The notes: generated from the sequence alone by a model not told the origin. Positions 52,362-62,042 are shown, counted from the stretch's first letter. The stretch: 64,000 nucleotides of DNA from JAVBOW01 sp031550125 (GCA_031550125.1 JAVBOW010000002.1:163354-227353), one strand, 5' to 3'. A program made the numbers and translations.

Positions 52362-53194
52362 TCGTCCCTTATATGGAATACCCATCTGCGGGAGTGGTGA
52401 TATCCACCTACAACAATCCCCGCTGGCTCGAAAAGACCCTGTGGGGGTACGCCTGCCAAAGCTACGGCAGGTTCGAACTCATTATAGCCGACGACGGTTC
52501 CGCAGAGGAGACTCGCGCGCTGATAGACGGTTTTCGACGCGAGGCGTTCCCCGGCCTTAAGCACGTGTGGCATCCCGACGAAGGTTTCCAGAAGAGCCGC
52601 ATTCTCAATGCGGCCCTGTCGGCGGCCGAGTCGGACTACCTCATCTTCACCGACCAGGACTGCATACCCCGCCGCGACTTCGTGGAGACCCACCTGCGCC
52701 ACGCCGAAAAGGGGTATATCCTCTCGGGTGGCTACCTGCGCCTGCCTATGGATCTGAGCCTGCAGATAACACGCGACGACGTAACCTCGCAGCGGGCGTT
52801 CGACCTGCGCTGGCTCAGGGAACAAGGGCTGGAAAGCAGTTTCAAGAACACCAAGTTGACCCGGAGCGCGGCCTTCGCCCGGTTCATGAATTTCGTAACC
52901 CCCGCCGGAGCCACATGGAACGGATGCAACGCGTCTGGATGGAGAAGCGACATGATGGCCGTAAACGGCTACAACGAACAGATGCAATACGGCGGACAGG
53001 ATCGCGAATTCGGCGAGCGGCTGTTCAACATGGGCATAAAAGCCAAGCAGATACGCTATTCGGCAATATGCCTGCACCTCGACCATAAACGCCCTTACAA
53101 AACCCGCGAATCGGTGGAAAAGAACGTAGCCATACGCCGCCAAACGCGCAAAACGGGTATAATCAAAACCCCTTTCGGGATAAACAAGCTATAG
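52358..53194 (+). CDS. Glycosyltransferase family 2
   Basis: 278 residues, GT-A fold. [18 protein letters not shown] opens the nucleotide-sugar fold, IADDGS and FTDQDC (DxD-type) bind metal and sugar nucleotide, and the C-terminal [16 protein letters not shown] is the galactosyltransferase-like (7C) acceptor domain. The GTG at 52358 overlaps the previous stop; ATG 52373 is an equally good start. Probably cell-surface glycan assembly. Confidence 0.87.
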   Translation: MIVPYMEYPSAGVVISTYNNPRWLEKTLWGYACQSYGRFELIIADDGSAEETRALIDGFRREAFPGLKHVWHPDEGFQKSRILNAALSAAESDYLIFTDQDCIPRRDFVETHLRHAEKGYILSGGYLRLPMDLSLQITRDDVTSQRAFDLRWLREQGLESSFKNTKLTRSAAFARFMNFVTPAGATWNGCNASGWRSDMMAVNGYNEQMQYGGQDREFGERLFNMGIKAKQIRYSAICLHLDHKRPYKTRESVEKNVAIRRQTRKTGIIKTPFGINKL

Positions 53195-53198
53195 ATTT

Positions 53199-53765
53199 AT
53201 GTTTTTAGAAAATGCCAGCCGCAACGGCTGGGTGGAGGTTATCTGCGGCTCTATGTTCTCGGGAAAGACCGAAGAACTCATACGCCGCCTCAAAAGGGCC
53301 AAATTCGCAAACCAAAGGGTGGAGATCTTCAAACCACGCATGGACGTGCGTTACTCCGAAGAGGACGTCGTATCGCACGATTCCAACGCCATACGCTCCA
53401 CTCCCGTCGATTCGTCGGGCAACATAATTCTCTTCTCCGGCGAGGTGGACGTAGTGGGCGTGGACGAGGCGCAATTCTTCGACATGAACCTGGTGGACGT
53501 ATGCCGGCAACTGGCCGACAGCGGCATAAGGGTTATCGTGGCGGGACTCGACATGGATTATCTCGGCAAGCCTTTCGGCCCCATGCCTGCCCTTATGGCT
53601 ACGGCCGAATACGTCACCAAGGTACACGCCATATGCGTTCGCTGCGGCAACCTGGCCCACCATTCGCACCGTCTCGGCAGCGGCGACGACCGCCTCGTGG
53701 TGTTGGGCGAGAAGGACCTATACGAGCCTATCTGCCGGCATTGCTTCAATAAGGCCCGTCAATGA
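53199..53765 (+). CDS. tdk: Thymidine kinase (type II)
   Basis: 188 residues. P-loop GSMFSGKT (17-24), Asp-box VDEAQFFD, and C-terminal zinc ligands CVRCG and CRHC. It salvages thymidine to dTMP. The next gene starts 4 bases inside its end. Confidence 0.95.
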   Translation: MFLENASRNGWVEVICGSMFSGKTEELIRRLKRAKFANQRVEIFKPRMDVRYSEEDVVSHDSNAIRSTPVDSSGNIILFSGEVDVVGVDEAQFFDMNLVDVCRQLADSGIRVIVAGLDMDYLGKPFGPMPALMATAEYVTKVHAICVRCGNLAHHSHRLGSGDDRLVVLGEKDLYEPICRHCFNKARQ

Positions 53766-54676
53766 AGGGCAACGCGCTAAACTACTGGAGGCGCGGCCCG
53801 GGCGACCGTTACGACGGCTGGCGGGTAAGGCGGATCGATCCGCTTTTCGGCGTGATACCTTACATCATGCGCTCGCGGCTCGACTCGCAGGTGTTCTATG
53901 AAGAGCGCATAAACGTCGACCAGTTGGAGGATTTCGTGCGGCGCAACCGCGACGCCATACCAGGGCTGTCGATAATGCACGTTCTTATAGCCGCTCTTGT
54001 GAGGGTCGTCTCACAATATCCACGCCTTAACAGATTCGTGGTACACAATAAGATATACGCGCGCAACTCTATAGACATAGCCCTGACGATAAAACGGTCT
54101 ATGACAGAAGAGGGAGAGGAGGCGGTGGTAAAGATACCGTTCATGCCAGGCGACGCCATGCAGGACGTATCGCAGAAGATAAACGCCGAATTGGCGCGAA
54201 GCATGCCTGCAGGCCTGAAAAACGAAACGGACGCCGTATCGAAAGTACTCGGCATGCTCCCCGCGTGGCTGATGCGTCCCGTGATATGGACGCTGCGTAT
54301 GTCTGACCTGTACGGATGCCTGCCCCGCTTTATACACGAGGCCAGCCCGTGGCACGCATCCATATTTCTCACCAACATGGGATCGCTCGGGGTCGAATCG
54401 GTCTATCACCACTTGTACGAATTCGGGACATGCAGCATGTTCGCCTCCATGGGGCGCAAGAGCTACAGCTACATACCTACACCGGAAGCCAAACTGCATA
54501 AACACAAAAGCATAATGCTGAGATTCGTCCTCGACGAAAGGATATGCGACGGATTCTATTACGCCTCCGCGATGCGCCACCTGGCGCAGATACTCGCCAC
54601 TCCCGAAACCCTGCTCGCCCCGCCGGCGGAAATCGTCGTAGACGACGGGGTGGCAAAAAAACGCAGGGACGTCTGA
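53762..54676 (+). CDS. Free-standing 2-oxo acid dehydrogenase E2-type acyltransferase
   Basis: 304 residues. It matches only the catalytic domain of E2 (chloramphenicol-acetyltransferase-like fold), with no lipoyl or subunit-binding domain. The segment [12 protein letters not shown] corresponds to the E2 active-site HxxxDG, with the DG kept and the His position replaced. [27 protein letters not shown] resembles the E2 core. No E1, E3 or lipoyl genes are nearby. It may act on another acyl donor such as acyl-CoA. Its stop codon lies in the opposite-strand terminator of the next gene. Confidence 0.65.
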   Translation: MKGNALNYWRRGPGDRYDGWRVRRIDPLFGVIPYIMRSRLDSQVFYEERINVDQLEDFVRRNRDAIPGLSIMHVLIAALVRVVSQYPRLNRFVVHNKIYARNSIDIALTIKRSMTEEGEEAVVKIPFMPGDAMQDVSQKINAELARSMPAGLKNETDAVSKVLGMLPAWLMRPVIWTLRMSDLYGCLPRFIHEASPWHASIFLTNMGSLGVESVYHHLYEFGTCSMFASMGRKSYSYIPTPEAKLHKHKSIMLRFVLDERICDGFYYASAMRHLAQILATPETLLAPPAEIVVDDGVAKKRRDV

Positions 54677-54684
54677 TCCCTGCG
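54655..54684 (-). terminator. Terminator of the Kdo transferase gene, inside the E2-like coding end
   Basis: Minus-strand CGCAGGGA / TCCCTGCG stem with a 7-base loop, followed by seven T (plus-strand A run 54655-54661). It is 28 bases beyond the Kdo transferase stop and includes the last codons and stop of the E2-like gene. Confidence 0.75.
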
Positions 54685-54711
54685 CTCCTCCGGTAAACAC
54701 CGTAAAATCTT

Positions 54712-55941
54712 TTAAGGGAAGATATGATTGATTATCTTCTCCGTAGCCCCTTTATTCTTAGAGATGTAATTGGCCGCCATGTCGCAGGTGGCTTTGTATT
54801 TTTTCGGGGACTGCTCCATCTCTTCCATCCACTTGTCGAGTTCGTCGGCGCTCTCCACGCTTATGGCCGCCCCGGAGTCTACCAATTCGCGGGCTTCGCG
54901 GAAGCGATGGTAGTTGGGTCCGAAAGCTACGGGGATCCCGAAAGCGGCGGCTTCGAGGGTGTTGTGTATCCCGACGCCAAATCCTCCGCCGATATAGGCG
55001 TAGGCTCCGTAACGGTAGAGCGAAGAAAGTATGCCTATCGTATCCACCACCATCACGTCGGCCTGCGCGGGATCGGCTTTGCCGTCGCGGCAATCGGTAT
55101 AACGGACGGCGGGGCGAGGAGAGGATGCGATGAATCGCTCTATGCGCGCCTGATCCATCTCGTGGGGCGCTATGATAAACTTCAGGCCGGGACGGCGGCG
55201 CGCCATATCGGCTATCAGGTGTTCGTCGGGGGGCCATGTGCTTCCGGCAACCACGATGCGGGCTCCGGCGGCGAATCTCTCCACTTCGTCTATCCGGCGG
55301 GCGGCGGCGGCCACGGCGGCCACGCGGTCGAAACGGGTGTCGCCGGATACCGTGTTATTGCGTATGTTTATCGAGTCGAGCAGAAGGGCCGAAGCGGCGT
55401 CCTGCACGAACAGACGTTCGAAAATGGCAAGCCCGCGGCGGAAAACGCCGCCGTAAGGCTTGAAGAATATCTGGTCGGGATTGAAAATGGCCGATACGAG
55501 GAATGTACGGCACTGCACCTTGGATAGTTGGCGCATATAGTTGAGCCAGAACTCATATTTGATGAATATGGCCGCTTGTGGGCGCACGGTGCGTACAAAG
55601 CGGCGAGCGTTGCGCGGGGTGTCGGCCGGCAGGTAGAACACCCAGTCGGCCCCGTCGTAGCCGCGGCGCACCTCATAGCCCGAGGGGGAAAAGAACGTAA
55701 GAAGTATGCGGACGTCGGGACGGCGCACGCGCAGGGCTTCGATAACTGGACGCCCCTGCTCGAATTCGCCCAGCGAAGCGGCGTGTACCCACACCACGGG
55801 CGACCCCGGTTCCACCAAAGCCTTCAGTTTCTCGAATATATTTTCCAGCCCGTCGCGCCTCTGGCGCGCCTTATGGTTAAAACGGACGGCCAGCCGCATA
55901 CCGGCGGCAAAGAGCCATATTCCTATATTATACAACCACAT
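54712..55941 (-). CDS. waaA: 3-deoxy-D-manno-octulosonic acid (Kdo) transferase
   Basis: 409 residues, GT30. It adds Kdo to lipid A at the inner membrane. An N-terminal hydrophobic anchor (YNIGIWLFAAGMRLAVRF) is followed by VWVHAASLGEFEQGRPVIEAL, then the C-terminal GT-B nucleotide site (AYIGGGFGVGIHNTLEAAAFGIPVAFGP). It is 3 bases after the Crp gene on the same strand. Confidence 0.93.
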   Translation of the reverse strand: MWLYNIGIWLFAAGMRLAVRFNHKARQRRDGLENIFEKLKALVEPGSPVVWVHAASLGEFEQGRPVIEALRVRRPDVRILLTFFSPSGYEVRRGYDGADWVFYLPADTPRNARRFVRTVRPQAAIFIKYEFWLNYMRQLSKVQCRTFLVSAIFNPDQIFFKPYGGVFRRGLAIFERLFVQDAASALLLDSINIRNNTVSGDTRFDRVAAVAAAARRIDEVERFAAGARIVVAGSTWPPDEHLIADMARRRPGLKFIIAPHEMDQARIERFIASSPRPAVRYTDCRDGKADPAQADVMVVDTIGILSSLYRYGAYAYIGGGFGVGIHNTLEAAAFGIPVAFGPNYHRFREARELVDSGAAISVESADELDKWMEEMEQSPKKYKATCDMAANYISKNKGATEKIINHIFP

Positions 55942-55944
55942 AGA

Positions 55945-56610
55945 TTATCGGAGAATATCCTGCAACGCAGGACGGTTCAGTATGATGATATTGCCGCCGT
56001 CCGCCTTTATGATCCCTTTCTTCTCAAGCCCCTCCACCACGGCGGCCACGGACGAGCGTGTGGCGGAGAAATAGTCGGCCACCTGGGCGAAATCGGGGAT
56101 ATAGGCAACCGGCGAACCGGCCGAAGAGTTATCGAGCAACCACGAGGCCAACTTCTCTTTTACCGATTTGAAAGAGAGGAAATATATCTTTTTCGACCAT
56201 GCCCCGGCCCGGTTGGAGATTATGTCGATAAAATTTGAGAGGATAAGCACATTCTGCTGCATAAGTTCGAAAACAAAACCGCGGTGGAGCGTCAATATAC
56301 GGACGTCGGTGGCCGCGACAACATCCACAGGCAGACGGTTATAGCCTCCGAAAAGGAATGCGGGCGAAATAAGCTGCGGGGCCTCTATGGAATCTATCTT
56401 GAGTATCCGGCCGTCGGGATAGGCAACCTGGCCCCACGCCGACCCTTCGAGCATTATCATCAAACCGGAATAAGCGGTGTCTTTGCGGGCAACGATATCG
56501 CCCGCCTGATAACTGTCTATCGTATAATTGTCGCTCGACGGCAGGCATTCCTCTATCTGTGCCGGGTCCATACCCCGGAAAAGCGGGCATTGGGTCAGAA
56601 TGGTGTACAT
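55945..56610 (-). CDS. Crp/Fnr-family transcriptional regulator
   Basis: 221 residues. The cyclic-nucleotide-like beta-barrel (about 5-120) and a long dimer helix lead into a C-terminal helix-turn-helix (VADYFSATRSSVAAVVEGLEKKGII, about 178-205). The barrel lacks the canonical cAMP-binding Arg-Thr pair, and no cysteine cluster like that of Fnr is present, so the signal is unknown. ATG 56610 was chosen; the longer frame crosses the promoter and a terminator. Confidence 0.87.
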   Translation of the reverse strand: MYTILTQCPLFRGMDPAQIEECLPSSDNYTIDSYQAGDIVARKDTAYSGLMIMLEGSAWGQVAYPDGRILKIDSIEAPQLISPAFLFGGYNRLPVDVVAATDVRILTLHRGFVFELMQQNVLILSNFIDIISNRAGAWSKKIYFLSFKSVKEKLASWLLDNSSAGSPVAYIPDFAQVADYFSATRSSVAAVVEGLEKKGIIKADGGNIIILNRPALQDILR

Positions 56611-56649
56611 AAACGAACTATTTGTTGCCGTGAATTTACTCCTTTTTAA

Positions 56650-56657
56650 CAAAACTA
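56650..56657 (-). promoter_or_regulatory. -7 box for the Crp-type regulator
   Basis: Minus-strand TAGTTTTG, 39 bases before the ATG. A second match, TATCTTTG at 56684-56691, overlaps the T tract of the upstream terminator. Confidence 0.45.
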
Positions 56658-56690
56658 CCAAATCGGCGGCGGACGCTCCCCGCCAAAGAT

Positions 56691-56748
56691 AAAAAGGAAA
56701 GCCCGGCGCGACCGTTCCGGAGTGAGGAACGTCGGATCGCCGGGCCTT
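56691..56748 (-). terminator. Terminator after the GH92 gene
   Basis: Long minus-strand stem AAGGCCCGGCGATCCGACG / CGGTCGCGCCGGGCTTT with a small loop, followed by a T-rich stretch (CCTTTTTATC), 50 bases after the GH92 stop. Confidence 0.75.
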
Positions 56749-56797
56749 CCGCAAGCGTGGGCAAAAGCCCTCCGGCCCCTGCAGGCGGCGGTTGCCG

Positions 56798-59065
56798 CTA
56801 CCTGGGCTGGTTGGAGAACGAATAGGGGAAATCGGCCTTGCCAACCCCCCTTTTGGTGTTGGGGGTTGCGGACATTTTTACCTCTATTTTCGCTCCTTCG
56901 GTAAGTTGCTTGTGCGTCAGGTAGTTTTTGGTGTGGGGCTTGCCATTTATGCTTATAGCCTCTACGTAACATTTATCGAAAGCGTTGCCCGGGGCGCTTA
57001 TCACCAGTGTCTTGCCGTTCTCGAGCGTTACGGTCACCTTTTTGAACAACGGCGTGCCGAGCGCATATTCGTTCGACCCTGGACATACGGGATAGAATCC
57101 CATGGCCGAGAAGACGTACCACGCCGAAGTTTGGCCGTTATCCTCGTCGCCGCAATATCCGTCGGGGGCGGCGGTGTAAAGTTTATCCATCACTTCGCGG
57201 ACGCGCTTCTGCGCTTTCCACGGCTGGCCCGACCAGTTGTAGAGATAGATCATGTGTTGTATGGGCTGGTTACCATGGGCGTAGTTGCCCATATTCATTA
57301 TCTGCATCTCGCGGATCTCGTGTATCACGCTGTTGTAGTAGCTTTCGTCGAACAGGGGCGGCACGTTGAACACCGAGTCCATCATGGCGTTGAAACCCTT
57401 TTCGCCGCCCATAAGGTCTATCAGGCCCTGCGGATCGTGGAACACCGACCATGTGTAGTGCCAGCTGTTGCCCTCCGTGAAAGCGTCGCCCCATTTAAGC
57501 GGGTTGAAAGGCGTGGCGAACGTGCCGTCCTCGTTGCGGCCGCGCATAAGGCGCGTCTCGGGATCGAAGAGGTTTTTGTAGTTCATCGCCCTTTTTGCGA
57601 ACACGTCTATCTCCGAGGCGGGCTTGCCGAGGGCCTTGCCCAACATATAGATCGACCAGTCGTCGAAGGCGTATTCGAGGGTGCGGGCGGCGTTTTCCTT
57701 TATCTTTACGTTATACGGCACATAGCCCAGACGGTTGTAATAGTCGTAGCCCAGGCGGCCGGTGGAGCGTATGACCGGATGTTTCGAATTTGCGCCGTGT
57801 ACCACCGCCTCCCAAAGGGTTTCGATGTCGTAGCCGCGCAGGCCTTTGATATAGGCGTCGGCCACCACCGACGCGGAGTTGTTGCCAACCATGCAGTCGC
57901 GGTGGCCGGGGCTGGCCCACTCGGGCAAAAAGCCGCTCTCCTTGTAAGTATTGGCCAGGCCCTCCTGCATCTTGGCGTTCATCGAAGGATAGACAAGGTT
58001 GAGGAATGGGAAAAGACAGCGGAAAGTATCCCAGAAGCCGGTATCGGTGAACATATACCCCGGCAGCACTTTGCCGTTGTAGGGGCTGTAGTGTACTATC
58101 GCGCCCTGAGCGTCCTTCTCATGGAAACTGCGGGGAAAAAGGACGGAGCGGTAGAGGCACGAATAGAACGTACGCAGGTTGTCCAGGTTGTCGTCCTCCA
58201 CCTTTATGGCTCCCAGCACCTCGTTCCAGCGGGCGCGGCCCGAAGCCTTCACCTGGTCGAAAGAGTTGCCGTCCAGCTCGCGCAGGTTTATTTCGGCCTG
58301 CTCGTGGCTTATGAACGACGAGGCCACGCGCGCATGCACAACCTCGCCGCGGCGAGTCTTGAAGCCTATCACCGCGCCGGCATGGTCGGCCTTTTGCTCG
58401 GCCGATTGAGTAGACTCGAAGGTGGCCGTGTAGGTGAACGGCTTGTCGAATACGACCACGAAATAGTTTTTGAAGTTCTCGGGTACGCCCCCGTTATTTT
58501 TGGTGGTGTAGCCGATAATCTTATTCTCCGAAGGGACGATCTTCACATAGGAGCCGTTATTGAAGGCGTCCACGACCACAAAGGAGTCGTCCTCGGGAAA
58601 GGTGAAACGGAACATGGCCGCGCGATCCGTAGGGGCGATCTCCGTGACGACGTCGTGGTCGGCCAGGTAGACCCTGTAATAATATGGAGTGGCAACCTCG
58701 GCCTTGTGCGAAAACCAGCTTGCGCGGCGGTCTTCGTTCCACACCGGCTTGCCCGTCACCGGCATTATGGCGAATTGGCCGTAATCGTTTATCCAGGGGC
58801 TGGGTTGGTGGGTCTGCTTAAAACCGCGGATCTTATCGGCGTCGTAGGTGTAGGCCCATCCGTCCCCCATCTTTCCTGTTTGGGGAGTCCAGAAATTCAT
58901 GCCCCACGGCATGGCTATGGCAGGATAGGTATTACCGGTAGAGAGCGAATGCTTGGATTGCGTGCCAACCAAAGTGCTTACATAATCCACAGGCCCTGCG
59001 GCTGGAGCGGCGGCAAAGCCCATAAGGGGCAAAACGGCCGCAAAAAAACAAAATATACGCTTCAT
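56798..59065 (-). CDS. Glycoside hydrolase family 92 alpha-mannosidase
   Basis: 755 residues: signal peptide, then the GH92 N-terminal beta-sandwich (VDYVSTLVGTQSKHSLSTGNTYPAIAMPWGMNFWTPQTG) and the C-terminal (alpha/alpha)6 domain with GYCGDEDNGQTSAWYVFSAMGFYPVCPGS. These are the family hallmarks. It is a calcium-dependent exo-alpha-mannosidase acting on host or fungal N-glycans, exported to the periplasm or surface. It follows the GtaA-like gene on the same strand, with a hairpin between them. Confidence 0.93.
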   Translation of the reverse strand: MKRIFCFFAAVLPLMGFAAAPAAGPVDYVSTLVGTQSKHSLSTGNTYPAIAMPWGMNFWTPQTGKMGDGWAYTYDADKIRGFKQTHQPSPWINDYGQFAIMPVTGKPVWNEDRRASWFSHKAEVATPYYYRVYLADHDVVTEIAPTDRAAMFRFTFPEDDSFVVVDAFNNGSYVKIVPSENKIIGYTTKNNGGVPENFKNYFVVVFDKPFTYTATFESTQSAEQKADHAGAVIGFKTRRGEVVHARVASSFISHEQAEINLRELDGNSFDQVKASGRARWNEVLGAIKVEDDNLDNLRTFYSCLYRSVLFPRSFHEKDAQGAIVHYSPYNGKVLPGYMFTDTGFWDTFRCLFPFLNLVYPSMNAKMQEGLANTYKESGFLPEWASPGHRDCMVGNNSASVVADAYIKGLRGYDIETLWEAVVHGANSKHPVIRSTGRLGYDYYNRLGYVPYNVKIKENAARTLEYAFDDWSIYMLGKALGKPASEIDVFAKRAMNYKNLFDPETRLMRGRNEDGTFATPFNPLKWGDAFTEGNSWHYTWSVFHDPQGLIDLMGGEKGFNAMMDSVFNVPPLFDESYYNSVIHEIREMQIMNMGNYAHGNQPIQHMIYLYNWSGQPWKAQKRVREVMDKLYTAAPDGYCGDEDNGQTSAWYVFSAMGFYPVCPGSNEYALGTPLFKKVTVTLENGKTLVISAPGNAFDKCYVEAISINGKPHTKNYLTHKQLTEGAKIEVKMSATPNTKRGVGKADFPYSFSNQPR

Positions 59066-59103
59066 CTGATATATTGTAATTTGGGTTTAACCGGGCTTTG
59101 CGC

Positions 59104-59136
59104 AAAAGACGCCCCAAAACGTTTTGGGGCGCTTTT
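59104..59136 (-). terminator. Hairpin between the GtaA-like and GH92 genes
   Basis: CGCCCCAAAACGTTTTGGGGCG (59110-59131), a perfect palindrome, extended by AAAAG / CTTTT with one bulge. On the minus strand it is followed by a short T tract. It may terminate the first transcript partially; no clear -7 box for GH92 was found after it. Confidence 0.65.
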
Positions 59137-59158
59137 ACGCAAAGCGACTGAGTTGTGC

Positions 59159-61645
59159 CTATTTCCCCCCGTTCATGCGGTAGTCGAGCATCTTTATAAA
59201 GTATCCACCCACTACCGACCGGGCTTTGAAACCACGCCACTCGGGTTTGTCGGTCCATATCCAGTCGGACATGGGTACGCGGCTCACTGTCTCGTTCTCG
59301 AATTTCCAGATCGGATCTATGAATTTCTCGAACGTGGCCTGGTTGGGGGCCATAGTCGCCGTCCATATCACCCAGTCCGTCTTGGTGTACTCCTTGCGGT
59401 TGTCGAGCGGCAGGCCGTAGACGTTCTGCTTGTCGAGGTAGTACAGTATTTCGGTGGGAATGATCTGTTTGGGGAATATATTAAGGTTTAATATCTTGTC
59501 CCATACCATATTATACTTCTGGCTCCACGTGCCGGCCTTGTCGAACGTCAGACGGTAGTGATCGCCGTCGTTGGCCATCTTCTCCCATTCCGCAGCCATC
59601 TCGCGGGCCTTGGCGTTATATTTGGCCGCCACATCCTTCTTACCCAGCATATCGGCCATATAGGCGTAGCAGGCTATACCCATGATGGCTTTCACCGAAA
59701 GGTTGGTGTTGTGGGCAAAGTGGCCGGCAAAGTCGTCGGTGCAGAGCTGGTTCTCGGGATCGAGACCCTTCTCTACGAGATAGTCCGTCCAGACGGTAAG
59801 TACGTCCCAGTGTTTTTCGGCATATTTGGCGTTGCCTTCGATGGCTGACACGACGCCCGTAAGTACGATCATGTTACCGGCCTCTTCCACGGGCATATCG
59901 CCGCCGTAGGTCTGGCCGTTAGCCAGCGGGTAGGTGCCGACGTCGTGTGCAGGGAAGGGTTTCTTCCATTTGCCGCTCTCGCTGTAATAGTAGATGTGGT
60001 TCATCAGGCCCTTGGCAAGTTCAGGGTTGTAATACAGGAACATGGGCGACGAGGGGTAGGTGATGTCCACTGTGCCGATGGAGCCGTTGGAGTTATTCTC
60101 CTTCGAGAGGAAAAGCAAATCGCCGTTGGGGGCCTGGACCAGTTTGTGGGCCGATATGGCCTGGCGGTAAGCCAGGGCGCACAGTTCGGCGTATTTTTGC
60201 CCGCCGGCCTTGGCCGCTTCCTTCATCAAGTTGTAGTCGAATTCGTAGCAACGTTTAACCAGGGCGTCGAATTGCGTATCGGCCAGCTCTATCTGGGCCA
60301 TAATATTGGATTTGCCCGTACGGTTCCAGTAGGGACGAAGGTTCTCCTTAAAATACTGTATCGAATAGATATCGTCGTAAGCCAGCAGCACGCGACCCGA
60401 AGCGCTCTTTACCTTGCCTAATTTCTGGCTGAGCGACATGTTGTTGCCGTCGCCAGAGACGGGTTTTCTGGACGCTTTAACGGCCGTGCCGTTAATAAAG
60501 GCCGTACGCAGATCCTTGGCCGGGCCAACCTGCGCGGCGAATTTGGAGGCGTCGCCCGCAAGGTAGAAGTAACCCCAGTCTATGCGCAGGTCGTCGCCGC
60601 GGCGGGCGAGGATCTTCTGCTGGTCGCTTCCGGCCTTCACCATGGCGAATTTTCCGCTCTTGAGCGTCTCCACGGCAGAGGCTTGCGAAGCGTTGTCGAT
60701 GGCCCACGCCGCCGACGCCTCGAAATAGACCTCCACGTTATGCTCGGCGCCGTCCTTCGACTCGACGTTGTACGCTATATAGTTCACCGGGCGGGCCATA
60801 AGGTCGAGATCGTCCATGAACAGCGGAGCGATGAACGACAGCTCCAATTTGACGGGGCCGCAGTCGAAGGAGTATAGCGTCTGCGTGGCCTGCACCTGCG
60901 CCGAGGTTTGGGTTGCCGTCCTGGTGAGGACGGCCTCGTTGCGACGCTCGGCCATAACGGAGAAATCGACGAAACCCGGTCCCATGCGGTTATTGCAGAG
61001 GGCGGCTATCGTAACCTGACCCTTGAGCGAGGCTATCACGTCGTCCGAGAGGTAGGCGCGGACACTACGGCCTGTCTTGTTGCCTGTATCCACCACCTTT
61101 TTGCCGTTGATGAAGATGGTCAGGTCGTCGTCGTGGGTGTACTCCACATAAACCCTGCGGCCGGCAAGATCCTGCTTTACGTCAACCTGGCGACGGATCC
61201 ATATGAATTGGGTATTCCACTCGGTGCGGGCAAGCGGCTCCTCCTTGCTCCCGAACGCACCCTGGCCCACGCTCCATTTGGAATCGTCGAAATCGGCTTT
61301 CATCCAGTTTGCACCTGGCTTTTCCGTGGTGTATTTGGCACTCCAGCCCGTCTTGGCCTGGCTTGAAGGGACGACGGTCTCAGCCGAAACCGTCTCTGCA
61401 CCCATGAAACGGTAAATTTCACCGTCTACCTTAAGGACGCCTATCAGGGGGAAATCCTTGCCCGTCCAGTGTTTGACGCTCTGGTCGTAAAGGCGGTCGG
61501 TCATAGACCATGCGCTGGTGTAAGGGTCGATCGTAATAAGGGGGTAGGCCGACGGACGAACGCCGTTGGCGATTATATCGCCCCCAAAGCCTTTGGCGGC
61601 GGCAAAAGAACATAGTGCGGCCAGGATCAAAAAGGTTTTTTTCAT
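59159..61645 (-). CDS. GtaA-like glutaminase-family protein (DUF4964/5127/4965/1793)
   Basis: 828 residues: signal peptide (MKKTFLILAALCSFAAAKG), then VRPSAYPLITIDPYTSAWS with a galactose-binding-like insert (WMKADFDDSKWSVGQGAFG...DDDLTIFINGKKV, about 105-235), a beta domain (DUF5127) and a C-terminal helical toroid (MPVEEAGNMIVLTGVVSAIEGNAKYAEKHW, then DNRKEYTKTDW). The fungal glutaminase A name is inherited; the activity in Bacteroidetes is not known and could be glycosidic, as suggested by the helical toroid and the GH92 neighbour. Confidence 0.8.
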   Translation of the reverse strand: MKKTFLILAALCSFAAAKGFGGDIIANGVRPSAYPLITIDPYTSAWSMTDRLYDQSVKHWTGKDFPLIGVLKVDGEIYRFMGAETVSAETVVPSSQAKTGWSAKYTTEKPGANWMKADFDDSKWSVGQGAFGSKEEPLARTEWNTQFIWIRRQVDVKQDLAGRRVYVEYTHDDDLTIFINGKKVVDTGNKTGRSVRAYLSDDVIASLKGQVTIAALCNNRMGPGFVDFSVMAERRNEAVLTRTATQTSAQVQATQTLYSFDCGPVKLELSFIAPLFMDDLDLMARPVNYIAYNVESKDGAEHNVEVYFEASAAWAIDNASQASAVETLKSGKFAMVKAGSDQQKILARRGDDLRIDWGYFYLAGDASKFAAQVGPAKDLRTAFINGTAVKASRKPVSGDGNNMSLSQKLGKVKSASGRVLLAYDDIYSIQYFKENLRPYWNRTGKSNIMAQIELADTQFDALVKRCYEFDYNLMKEAAKAGGQKYAELCALAYRQAISAHKLVQAPNGDLLFLSKENNSNGSIGTVDITYPSSPMFLYYNPELAKGLMNHIYYYSESGKWKKPFPAHDVGTYPLANGQTYGGDMPVEEAGNMIVLTGVVSAIEGNAKYAEKHWDVLTVWTDYLVEKGLDPENQLCTDDFAGHFAHNTNLSVKAIMGIACYAYMADMLGKKDVAAKYNAKAREMAAEWEKMANDGDHYRLTFDKAGTWSQKYNMVWDKILNLNIFPKQIIPTEILYYLDKQNVYGLPLDNRKEYTKTDWVIWTATMAPNQATFEKFIDPIWKFENETVSRVPMSDWIWTDKPEWRGFKARSVVGGYFIKMLDYRMNGGK

Positions 61646-61696
61646 CGAAGTATTTGGTTTTAGATTGTTTCGGTATGGAAATCGACCGCAAGATAG

Positions 61697-61704
61697 CAAA
61701 ATTA
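61697..61704 (-). promoter_or_regulatory. -7 box for the GtaA-like gene
   Basis: Minus-strand TAATTTTG, 51 bases before the ATG at 61645. Confidence 0.5.
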
Positions 61705-61923
61705 AGCCATAGTACAAAGCCCGCAACAGACGCACGCCTCCCTCCCGCAACGGGAGAAAAGGATGGGATTAGCTGGTTTGTGAAATAAAAACTATATTTG
61801 CATGAACCAATCACATCTGCCTATGATAAAAGCACCGGATTAGTACATCTTGAATCTCCCAGCCGGACGCGCCGCCGATGCAGCGCTCCAAGGCTCAGAC
61901 ATAAAAAGCGTTAGCTTTATTCT

Positions 61924-62042
61924 TGCATCTGAAACTTAGGAACTTTCAAAGCCGCAAATGAGTAAAGTGTAAACGCTCACGTTATCACACGTGGGCTTTA
62001 CTCATTTATTTTGCGGCACGGTTTCCTAAGACCTCAGATGCA
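61924..62042. repeat. 119-bp imperfect hairpin upstream of the VWA lipoprotein
   Basis: TGCATCTGA at the left pairs with TCAGATGCA at the right, then CTTAGGAA with TTCCTAAG, GCCGCAAA with TTTGCGGC, ATGAGTAAAG with CTTTACTCAT, and CACGT near the centre. It lies at the GC boundary of the AT-rich segment. A TATATTTG box sits upstream at 61793-61800. No ORF of note in 61805-62133. Confidence 0.8.

Noticed and set aside
56611..56844. N-terminal extension of the Crp-type regulator
   Set aside because: The extra 78 codons run through a terminator and two -7 boxes and resemble no Crp N-terminus; ATG 56610 fits the family.
56792..59491. Very long plus-strand open frame (about 899 codons) opposite the GH92 gene
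   Set aside because: It is the antisense of a clear GH92 gene; long antisense frames are expected in GC-rich codon usage. The product has no recognisable domain, signal or start context.
61802..61843. Short ORF after a TATATTTG box upstream of the hairpin at 61924
   Set aside because: Twelve codons plus stop, with no codon bias toward any amino acid and no terminator linked to it; probably chance.
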